A stretch of DNA of 9,509 bases from Bacilli bacterium (GTDB lineage Bacteria > Bacillota_I > Bacilli_A > RFN20 > CAG-288). Below the pieces are notes generated by a model. The model was given only the letters and a program-made list of their open reading frames with translations. It searched no databases and was not told the origin of the DNA. The translations under genes and the position numbers were made by a program. The stretch lies in contig CAAGIQ010000050.1 in NCBI GenBank assembly GCA_900769965.1, positions 1 through 9,509 of the forward strand, written 5' to 3'. Numbering within the stretch: the first letter of the stretch is position 1; every line of letters begins with the position of its first letter. Below, piece after piece: positions 1-5,997 of the stretch.

Positions 1-596
1 ACCCTTAAATCATCTCCATAATCTCTGCTTAAATAGTTGTTGTTGAGTCTAGTAAAGAGACTTAATAATCTTTTATGATCGACATTAGAGAAGGATATAA
101 GATTTGTATTTCTCTTGTTAAGAATGCCTAAAAATCTCGTTAAATCGGTATTAGGAGAACTTAGTGATTTCAAATATTTTTCATCGAAATTCATAATGCA
201 CCTCAAGTTCTCTTCATCGCTTTCTATTATTAATTTATGGAGTGTATTTGGTGGGACGAAGGCCATATCTCCTTTTTTAAGAAGATATTTTTTCTCGTCG
301 ACAAAAAGTTCACCTTTGCCTTCGACGATGTATATTAGCTCGTAGAAGTCGTGGTGATGATAGGAATGAAATATAGTGGAGACGTTATGACGGAATGCGA
401 AAATGATTTTCTCTTTAGCAAAGTAGTGGTTAATTAAAAAGATGATTTTTTCAACAGGAGTAGATTTCTTTGCTAGAAGATCAATTGAGGTTGCTAAAGT
501 TTTAGGATCTAGCTTAGAAGTGTCGACTCCAATATATTTAAGATACTCTATGATTTCATCCTCGAAATCATATTCGGTTGATTTATATCGATTCAT
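1..596 (-). CDS. AraC-family transcriptional regulator, N-terminal part (cut by window edge)
   Basis: Reading the minus strand from the ATG at 596-594 gives an open frame of 198 codons that runs off the left edge. A stop codon (TAA at 608-606) lies four codons upstream in frame, so this ATG is the first possible start; its ribosome binding site is weak. Residues about 79-145 look like the cupin sensor domain of AraC regulators: a histidine cluster (YHHHDFYEL, 79-87), then IVEGKGELFVDEKKYLLKKGD and FVPPNTLHKL. The C-terminal double helix-turn-helix would lie outside the window, so the AraC assignment rests on the cupin and the context. About 75 residues precede the cupin, more than the usual 10-20. 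The gene diverges from a sugar symporter and a GH2 glycosidase, so it is probably their activator and binds the sugar in the cupin. Another cupin regulator is possible but less likely. Confidence 0.75.
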   Translation of the reverse strand, partial: MNRYKSTEYDFEDEIIEYLKYIGVDTSKLDPKTLATSIDLLAKKSTPVEKIIFLINHYFAKEKIIFAFRHNVSTIFHSYHHHDFYELIYIVEGKGELFVDEKKYLLKKGDMAFVPPNTLHKLIIESDEENLRCIMNFDEKYLKSLSSPNTDLTRFLGILNKRNTNLISFSNVDHKRLLSLFTRLNNNYLSRDYGDDLR

Positions 597-611
597 ATTA
601 TCAATTTACCA

Positions 612-651
612 ATAATAGCAAGATAATGCAATAAATAAGCAAGATTAGCAA
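612..651 (-). promoter_or_regulatory. Possible leftward promoter of the AraC-type regulator
   Basis: On the minus strand TTGCTA (651-646) is followed after 17 bp by CATTAT (628-623). An alternative pair is TTGCTT (642-637) and TATTAT (617-612) with a 19-bp spacer. Both are moderate matches to a sigma-A promoter and both overlap the direct repeats, so binding there could repress the regulator's own gene. In such AT-rich DNA the match could be chance. Confidence 0.3.
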
Positions 652-653
652 TA
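617..653 (+). promoter_or_regulatory. Direct-repeat operator, probable AraC-type binding site
   Basis: AGCAAGATAATGCAATA (617-633) is repeated as AGCAAGATTAGCAATA (638-653). The identical 8-mer AGCAAGAT recurs exactly 21 bp apart, two helical turns, with a second identical block GCAATA 20 bp apart. AraC-family dimers bind two direct half-sites about 21 bp apart, usually just upstream of or overlapping the -35. Here the repeats end 7 bp before the TATAAT box at 661, which fits activation of the rightward operon. The same DNA would cover the leftward promoter of the regulator, allowing autoregulation. The repeat is seen in the sequence; the protein that binds it is inferred. Confidence 0.6.
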
Positions 654-660
654 TTTTTTA

Positions 661-666
661 TATAAT
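661..666 (+). promoter_or_regulatory. -10 box (TATAAT) of the symporter/glycosidase operon
   Basis: This is a perfect TATAAT, which would start transcription near 673. At 16-18 bp upstream there is only AAGCAAGA, nothing like TTGACA. A good -10 with no -35, directly preceded by a 21-bp-spaced direct repeat, is the usual form of an activator-dependent promoter. AT-rich surroundings make a chance TATAAT possible. Confidence 0.5.
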
Positions 667-684
667 CTAATAATTATCATATTT

Positions 685-700
685 ATGTAAGCGATTACAT
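685..700 (+). promoter_or_regulatory. Catabolite-response element (cre)-like palindrome
   Basis: ATGTAAGCGATTACAT is a 16-bp palindrome with 14 of 16 symmetric positions and fits the Gram-positive cre consensus WTGNAANCGNWNNCWW at every fixed base. It lies after the presumed transcription start and three bases before the ribosome binding site. There CcpA binding would block elongation or initiation when a preferred sugar is present. A dedicated LacI/GalR-family repressor site has the same appearance and cannot be excluded. Confidence 0.65.
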
Positions 701-703
701 CGC

Positions 704-710
704 AAGGAGG
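704..710 (+). promoter_or_regulatory. Strong ribosome binding site of the GPH symporter
   Basis: AAGGAGG is a full match to the anti-Shine-Dalgarno sequence, six bases before the ATG at 717. It fixes the start of the transporter and is the strongest ribosome binding site noticed in the window. It sits three bases after the cre-like palindrome. Confidence 0.85.
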
Positions 711-716
711 TTTTAT

Positions 717-2189
717 ATGACAGAAGGTGCTGTTATCGAGAAAAGAAAATTCTCGGCAATAGATAAGTGGGCTTATGCTGCTGGTGACTTCGGTTGTAAT
801 ATGTCTTTTGCTTTAAAGAACTTAATTACAATTTTCTACACCCTTTACATCGGATTAGATCCAAGCATAGTCGCAATTATCATCTTAATACTTAACATCT
901 GGGATGGTGTTAACGATCCAATAGTTGGTGCTATTATGGATAACTTTAAGCCTAAGAAAAGTAAAAGTAAATTTAGACCTTTTATTTTCTGGGGAAGTTT
1001 TGCTTTAGCAGTTAGTGGCGCATTAGTATTTTTACCGATTCCAACTGCTCCAACTCCAATAAAGATCATCGCCATGGTCGCCGGTTACTTCGTATGGGAT
1101 TTAGCCTATACAGTAGTTAACGTTCCTTATGGTTCTATGGCTTCAGTTATTACCGATGATCCAGTTCAACGTTCTTCTTTGTCTAAGTATAGAACAATAG
1201 GTGCTATGATCGCCAATCTTCCAGTTCAAATTTTATTACCGATGTTAATCTATAGAGATAGATTAGATGAATCTGGTAATGTCATCTATAACAACGGAAC
1301 TAAAGTCCAAGATTTCTTAGGACTAAACGTCTTCTTCATCGCTTTAGGATTAGGTGTAATCGGTCTCTTATCATTCATGTTCTATCTCAAGTTCACAGTA
1401 GAAAGAGTAGAACCAGCTCATAAAGAGGTTAAAGATAAGGTTAATATATTAAAGGTTTTCGGTTCGTTCTTTAAGAATAGAGCAGCGGTTGGCTTAACAA
1501 TTGCATCGATGTTCTCACTTATTATGATGCAAGGTATAACTACTGCTAGCACAATCGTCTATAAAGATTTCTTCGGTAAAGCTGATCTTTCAGGTGTTAT
1601 TTCGATGATAGCTTATTTACCGATGTTAGGTGTTGTTTTCTTCGTTGATCCAATCGTTAAAAAGTTTGGTAAGCAAATAGCTTCGGGTTATCCTGCTATA
1701 ATAGGTGTCGTAGCTGGATTATTGATGGCTTTTGTCCCAATCAAAAACGACATGGCCGGTTTAGTTTTCTGGGTCGTCTGTCAAGTACTTATCACTGCTT
1801 CATTAGCAGTCTTCTCAGTTATAGGTTGGGCTATGGTTGCTGACTGTATCGACTATCAAGAAATTCAAACTGGTCATAGAGAAGAAGGTACTGTTTATGC
1901 TGTTTATTCCTTAGGTAGAAAGTTCGCTCAAGGTATCGGCGCTTCAGTTGTCTTATTCATCATGGGATTAATTGGTTTTGTTTCTGCTGAAAATGGTGTT
2001 ACTCCAGTTCAAACTCCTGAGACTGTTCAAAATATTAAAATTATGATTGGCTTAGTTTATGCTATCTGCTGTTTATTTGTATTCATTTCTATAGTTTTCA
2101 TCTACAACATCAGCAAAGAAAAAGTTAAAGAGATGCAAATTAAGCTTGGTAGAGTTAACGATATTCATACTGAACATCCAGAAGAATAA
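717..2189 (+). CDS. GPH-family sugar (glycoside):cation symporter, MelB/UidB/XylP-like
   Basis: The 490-residue membrane protein is of the glycoside-pentoside-hexuronide:cation symporter family in the major facilitator superfamily, with about 12 hydrophobic segments. The opening KWAYAAGDFGCNMSF matches the family's first transmembrane helix. WDGVNDPIVGAIMD (62-75) is the family signature, and Asp63 and Asp67 (D-x-x-x-D) sit where MelB has its cation-binding Asp55 and Asp59, so Na+ or H+ coupling looks intact. It is followed by a basic loop (KPKKSKSKFRPF). A second signature region is WAMVADCIDYQEIQTGHREEGTVYA before the last helices. The length is slightly above the usual 450-480. The start is set by the perfect ribosome binding site. 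It is the first gene of the locus and is followed by a GH2 glycosidase, so it probably imports the glycoside that enzyme cleaves. The substrate cannot be read from sequence: galactosides, glucuronides or plant-type glycosides all fit. Confidence 0.92.
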   Translation: MTEGAVIEKRKFSAIDKWAYAAGDFGCNMSFALKNLITIFYTLYIGLDPSIVAIIILILNIWDGVNDPIVGAIMDNFKPKKSKSKFRPFIFWGSFALAVSGALVFLPIPTAPTPIKIIAMVAGYFVWDLAYTVVNVPYGSMASVITDDPVQRSSLSKYRTIGAMIANLPVQILLPMLIYRDRLDESGNVIYNNGTKVQDFLGLNVFFIALGLGVIGLLSFMFYLKFTVERVEPAHKEVKDKVNILKVFGSFFKNRAAVGLTIASMFSLIMMQGITTASTIVYKDFFGKADLSGVISMIAYLPMLGVVFFVDPIVKKFGKQIASGYPAIIGVVAGLLMAFVPIKNDMAGLVFWVVCQVLITASLAVFSVIGWAMVADCIDYQEIQTGHREEGTVYAVYSLGRKFAQGIGASVVLFIMGLIGFVSAENGVTPVQTPETVQNIKIMIGLVYAICCLFVFISIVFIYNISKEKVKEMQIKLGRVNDIHTEHPEE

Positions 2190-2198
2190 ACATTATTT

Positions 2199-2223
2199 AA
2201 GAGAGGAGTTCATCCTCTCTTTT
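2199..2223 (+). terminator. Intercistronic hairpin, weak terminator or RNA processing site
   Basis: AAGAGAGGA (2199-2207) pairs with TCCTCTCTT (2213-2221) around a 5-nt loop (GTTCA), a 9-bp stem followed by a short T-run ending at 2223. The run is too short for full termination, so partial termination giving less glycosidase than transporter mRNA, or 3' end protection of the symporter message, is plausible. It ends only five bases before the first ATG (2228) of the next frame. Confidence 0.6.
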
Positions 2224-2245
2224 AGCGATGACGAAAGGAAAATAT

Positions 2246-4501
2246 ATGAGAAAAGTAATTAATATTAACAAAGGCTGGTTATTTTCAAAAGATAGTTCTT
2301 TAGATAAAAAAGTTCTTCCTTTAGAAAAATATGAAAACATCGATCTCCCACATACTTGGAATGCAACAGATGGTCAAGATGGAGGTGCAGATTACTATAG
2401 AGGAACTTGTTTATACTTTAAGAAATTTTCAAGAGAAGAACTTGAGGAAGATGAGTGCTGTTATCTTGAGATAAGAGGCGCTAACTCCTCTAGCAAAGTC
2501 TATCTTAACGGGGAAGAGCTATTTAAACACGATGGAGGTTATTCCACTTTTAGAGTAAATCTAACTTCTAAGATAGCGGATGAAAACATCTTAGTTATTG
2601 CAGTCGATAACTCCGAAAACAACTATGTCTATCCTCAAACTGCTGACTTTACCTTCTATGGCGGCTTATATAGAGATGTAAACTTGATATTTACATCAAA
2701 AAAACACTTCGATTTAGATTACTATGGCACTCCTGGTATCAAAGTCACTCCTGTAATCGAAGGAAAAGATGCTACTATTGAAATAGAAACATATGTCGAT
2801 GATGATAATCCAACAATAAAATATGAATTATTCGATTTAGAAGGCAATAAGATCTTAGAAGAAAAAGGTGGAAAAAAGATTTCGTTAAAGATTCAAAACA
2901 TTCACCTTTGGCACGGAAGAAAAGACCCGTATCTTTATAGAGTAGAAGCTAAGCTTTTGAAAGGTAATAAGATTTTAGATAATGTTCAAACTAGATTCGG
3001 TTGTAGAACTTTTAAAATCGATCCAGAGAACGGATTTATCTTGAATGGCGAAGAATATCCTTTAAGAGGGGTTAGTAGGCATCAGGATAGATTAGGAAAA
3101 GGAAATGCCATATCTAAAGAAGATCACGAAGAAGATATGGAACTGATCTTAGAAGTTGGGGCGACAACTATTAGACTTGCTCACTACCAACACGATCAAT
3201 ATTTCTATGACCTCTGCGATGAAAAAGGTTTAGTTATCTGGGCTGAAATACCTTATATTTCAAATCATTTAGTTAACGGTAGAGAAAATACCATCTCCCA
3301 GATGAAAGAATTAATTACACAAAACTACAACCACCCATCTATTATTGTTTGGGGTTTATCAAACGAGATTACGATTAGTGGAAGTAACGAAGATTTATTA
3401 GAAAACCATAGAATTCTAAACAATCTCGCTCATGAGATGGATAAGACTAGACTTACCACTATGGCTATAGTTTCGATGTGTAGCATCGATGATCCATACA
3501 TTAAGATTCCAGATGTCGTAAGCTGGAACCACTACTTCGGCTGGTACGGTGGTGAGATGGATATGAATGGTACGTGGTTCGATAATTTCCACGCTAAACA
3601 TCCTTCTATTCCTGTCGGTTGCTCAGAGTATGGCTGTGAAGCCTTAAACTGGCATAACTCCGAGCCTTCTCAAGGTGATTATTCAGAAGAATATCAAGCT
3701 TTATATCACGAGTCATTAATTAAGCAGTTCTTTTCAAGAAAATACCTTTGGGCTACCCATGTCTGGAACATGTTTGATTTTGGTGCTGATGCTAGACAAG
3801 AGGGTGGGGAAAACGGTCAAAACCACAAAGGTTTAGTAACTTTTGATAGAAAGTATAAAAAGGATTCTTTCTACGCTTATAAAGCTTGGTTAAGTAAAGA
3901 TCCATTTGTTCACATCTGCTCTAAGCGCTATGTAGATAGAGTCGAAGAGGTAACTGAAGTAAAAGTCTATTCGAACTTAGAAGAAGTTGAACTATTTGTT
4001 AACGGTATCTCAATCGGTACAAAGAAAGCTGATGATCATTTCTTTAGATTCGAAGTAAAGAATGTCGGTGAATCGAAGATCGAAGCAGTGAGTGGCGAAT
4101 ACAAAGACGAAAGCGTTATTCGAAAAGTCGATGTGTTTAACGAAGCTTATCGATTAAAAGAGGAAGGTCAAATCATCAACTGGTTTGAAATCACCACTAA
4201 GGAAGGTAAGTTGTCGATCAAAGATAAGATTGGCGACATTATGAAGACTGTTAGAGGAAAGTTGATACTCTTTGCTTTCATGTTAAAGATATTAAGAAAA
4301 GCCAAGAAGAACGATAAATCAGGCTTTGGCAGTGCCTTATCTAGTAAAGGTGGTAACTCTAATAAAGAGGCAATGATGAAGATGTTATCTTCCTTTACCA
4401 TCATAAGAATTGCCGGAATGATTGGAATGATGGGTGTCACATTAACAAAGAAAGATCTATTAAAATTAAATAAAAAGCTTAATAGAATAAAGAAAAAGTA
4501 A
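2246..4501 (+). CDS. Glycoside hydrolase family 2 enzyme, probable beta-galactosidase
   Basis: The 751-residue cytoplasmic retaining exo-glycosidase has no signal peptide. Order of domains: jelly-roll sugar-binding domain (about 5-165, with LPHTWNATDGQDGG), Ig-like domain (about 170-265), TIM barrel (about 270-565), C-terminal Ig-like domain (about 570-635, KVYSNLEEVELFVNG), then an unusual tail. RGVSRHQDRLG and RLAHYQHDQYFYDLCDE are typical of GH2 beta-galactosidases. The acid/base is Glu374 in LSNE and the nucleophile is Glu461 in CSEYG. Asn526-His-Lys528 gives an N-x-K motif at the place where beta-glucuronidases bind the carboxylate, but several GH2 galactosidases have NxKG too, so specificity stays open. 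I prefer the ATG at 2246 because AAAGGA (2234-2239) is well spaced for it. The in-frame ATG at 2228 (757 residues) sits against the hairpin with no usable site. It probably hydrolyses what the symporter imports. Confidence 0.88.
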   Translation: MRKVININKGWLFSKDSSLDKKVLPLEKYENIDLPHTWNATDGQDGGADYYRGTCLYFKKFSREELEEDECCYLEIRGANSSSKVYLNGEELFKHDGGYSTFRVNLTSKIADENILVIAVDNSENNYVYPQTADFTFYGGLYRDVNLIFTSKKHFDLDYYGTPGIKVTPVIEGKDATIEIETYVDDDNPTIKYELFDLEGNKILEEKGGKKISLKIQNIHLWHGRKDPYLYRVEAKLLKGNKILDNVQTRFGCRTFKIDPENGFILNGEEYPLRGVSRHQDRLGKGNAISKEDHEEDMELILEVGATTIRLAHYQHDQYFYDLCDEKGLVIWAEIPYISNHLVNGRENTISQMKELITQNYNHPSIIVWGLSNEITISGSNEDLLENHRILNNLAHEMDKTRLTTMAIVSMCSIDDPYIKIPDVVSWNHYFGWYGGEMDMNGTWFDNFHAKHPSIPVGCSEYGCEALNWHNSEPSQGDYSEEYQALYHESLIKQFFSRKYLWATHVWNMFDFGADARQEGGENGQNHKGLVTFDRKYKKDSFYAYKAWLSKDPFVHICSKRYVDRVEEVTEVKVYSNLEEVELFVNGISIGTKKADDHFFRFEVKNVGESKIEAVSGEYKDESVIRKVDVFNEAYRLKEEGQIINWFEITTKEGKLSIKDKIGDIMKTVRGKLILFAFMLKILRKAKKNDKSGFGSALSSKGGNSNKEAMMKMLSSFTIIRIAGMIGMMGVTLTKKDLLKLNKKLNRIKKK

Positions 4502-4507
4502 TACTCT

Positions 4508-4538
4508 AGGAGGATGAGTTGTTCTTGTCCTCCTTTTT
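4508..4538 (+). terminator. Rho-independent terminator of the sugar locus
   Basis: AGGAGGATGAG (4508-4518) pairs with CTTGTCCTCCT (4524-4534) around the loop TTGTT. This is an 11-bp stem with two G-T wobbles, ending in a five-T run (4534-4538). It begins seven bases after the GH2 stop codon and separates the sugar locus from the next promoter at 4562. Confidence 0.85.
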
Positions 4539-4561
4539 AGTATATTTTTAGTAGTTTTATA

Positions 4562-4590
4562 TTGAATAAATAGGATTTTAAAACTATAAT
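4562..4590 (+). promoter_or_regulatory. Sigma-A-type promoter of the four-gene operon
   Basis: TTGAAT (4562-4567) and TATAAT (4585-4590) are separated by exactly 17 bp, giving a start near 4597 and a very short leader. AAAGGTGA (4600-4607) is the ribosome binding site, seven bases before the ATG at 4615. No operator-like palindrome is seen nearby, so constitutive expression is the simplest reading. Confidence 0.75.
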
Positions 4591-4614
4591 TTTATATAGA
4601 AAGGTGATTACTTT

Positions 4615-5997
4615 ATGGCTGACATCAACTCCTATGGAATAAAGTTTTCCGAAGAAAGATACGCTTCAAAAGATGATGTTAAAAAACATTTTAACATGTC
4701 TTCTGTCGACCAGTTTTGGAATCTTATTCTCGATTACCGTAAAGGTTTAACATCTACTTTTGAATTGCCGAGTATCGATAGGGTAAAATACTCCTTAGTT
4801 TTTACTAAATCCATTTCAAATAGAATAAACGATGTCGAACGTAAGCTATGTAAGGCTTATATGGAATATATAAACCTTTCTTCACGTGCGAAAAATATTT
4901 TTGAACATAAAAGATATGAAAGAATTGCTAGTTCGATATTAGCGTCAAATAATATCGCTATGTCACCAACTTTTGTCGATTCCTTAATCGATAAGAACAT
5001 CTCGACAATCCCATCTGATTATTTAGTTTTAGCTAACTATCTAGAGGCTTTGAATTATATTAAGTCATATGATGGCTCGAAGATTTCTCTATACGATTTA
5101 AATTCCATCTATTCGATACTTGAAAGCGGAACTAAATCATCCTTAGGTAAAGATGATATTATCTTTAGAAAACTCGAATGTGAGGAACCTCATTATTACA
5201 ATCAAGGTTACGTCTATAAATCAGCCTTAGTCGACCGTATCCCTGATATGATGAACTCGCTTATCGAATTCGTTAACGATGAGAATCATTACGCTCTTGT
5301 TAGAGCTATATCTTGCTTGTTCTATGTCGATTATGTGATGCCTTATGACTATTTGAGAAGTGAAGATAGCGTTTTAAACTTTAAACTTGTTCTTGCGAGA
5401 AACGATTTCTCACTCTTTTCGACATATCTAAATATCGAAAACTTATATTTTGCAAAGAATGCTAAGTTAGATCAGGTTAAAGAACTCGTTCAGAAAACCA
5501 TGGATTTAACATATTTCTTCGATTTCATACTAGATTATTTAAAAGAGGATATCGCAACTATTTTTGATGATTTAGCAACTTCGAAAAAAGATGAAATGGT
5601 TTTTGAATCGAAAGAAGAAGTTAAAGAAGAAATTAAAGAGGATGATAATAGATTAAGTGAAGAAACTATTCCTCAAAAGAAAGAGGAATATGTTACTTTA
5701 TATGGTCAAGTCGATGTAGCTCTTCCGATTTTCCCACAAGGATTAAAAGAAGATGATGTCGAAAGAATCGTTATAGACCTTATGGAAACTTATCCGACTT
5801 TAAAACGTACTCAAGCTCATTTTTACGCTAAGCACTGCACAATAGGCCGTACCTATACCATTCAGCAATTTAAGAACGAAGAGGGAACTAGTTATGAGAC
5901 CGCTCGTACTTCGATGGATGCCTTAGCTTTGTTAGGTTTCTATGAGAAAACCAATTTAAGAAACAAATTCGTCTATAAACCAATACCAAGAAGATAA
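4615..5997 (+). CDS. Fic-like protein with degenerate catalytic motif and C-terminal winged-helix-like region
   Basis: The 460-residue, probably cytoplasmic protein reads like a Fic (AMPylase) family member that has lost its active site. Family-like parts: RIASSILASNN (103-113) at the place of the 'SSxIEG' inhibitory helix, YLEALNYI (142-149) like the 'NYxxAL' helix, LGKDDIIFR (177-185) like 'pGxyR', and RIPDMMNSLIEFVND (208-222) like 'vPxLMxxLxxwln'. The catalytic HPFxDGNGR is replaced by MPYDYLRSE (242-250): the His, acidic residue and Gly-Asn-Gly-Arg are all gone. The inhibitory Glu is also missing (Ala110 or Ser111). An acidic Lys/Glu-rich linker (about 323-358) leads to a C-terminal region (about 375-460; YTIQQFKNEEGTSYETARTSMDALALLGFYEK) resembling the winged helix of many Fic proteins. 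No AMPylation activity is expected. It is the first gene of the operon, and its stop overlaps the hemW start by one base. Seven of 21 arginines use CGT. The assignment rests on motif reading alone. Confidence 0.6.
   Translation: MADINSYGIKFSEERYASKDDVKKHFNMSSVDQFWNLILDYRKGLTSTFELPSIDRVKYSLVFTKSISNRINDVERKLCKAYMEYINLSSRAKNIFEHKRYERIASSILASNNIAMSPTFVDSLIDKNISTIPSDYLVLANYLEALNYIKSYDGSKISLYDLNSIYSILESGTKSSLGKDDIIFRKLECEEPHYYNQGYVYKSALVDRIPDMMNSLIEFVNDENHYALVRAISCLFYVDYVMPYDYLRSEDSVLNFKLVLARNDFSLFSTYLNIENLYFAKNAKLDQVKELVQKTMDLTYFFDFILDYLKEDIATIFDDLATSKKDEMVFESKEEVKEEIKEDDNRLSEETIPQKKEEYVTLYGQVDVALPIFPQGLKEDDVERIVIDLMETYPTLKRTQAHFYAKHCTIGRTYTIQQFKNEEGTSYETARTSMDALALLGFYEKTNLRNKFVYKPIPRR

Noticed and set aside
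115..345. 76-codon plus-strand open frame
   Set aside because: It is the antisense of the AraC-type regulator, whose cupin motifs are clear on the other strand; no ribosome binding site or family resemblance.
845..1075. Minus-strand 76-codon open frame inside the symporter
   Set aside because: It lies over the conserved WDGVNDP region of the GPH gene; its hydrophobic look comes from the antisense of membrane-helix codons.
3416..3601. Minus-strand 61-codon open frame inside the GH2 gene
   Set aside because: It is a shadow of the catalytic barrel with no start signals.
4108..4121. Second cre-like sequence (CGAAAGCGTTATTC)
   Set aside because: It lies deep inside the GH2 gene, lacks the fixed TG at the left end and has poor symmetry; chance match.
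4168..4440. Minus-strand 90-codon hydrophobic open frame opposite the GH2 tail
   Set aside because: It was considered as a small membrane protein because of runs such as MTPIIPIIPAILMM. These are the antisense of Met/Ile/Gly/Lys codons in the tail, and no ribosome binding site or promoter precedes it.
5611..5645. Short purine-rich repeat (KEEVKEEIKEDD coding)
   Set aside because: It is an acidic, Lys/Glu-rich linker within the Fic-like protein, low-complexity coding sequence and not a functional DNA repeat.
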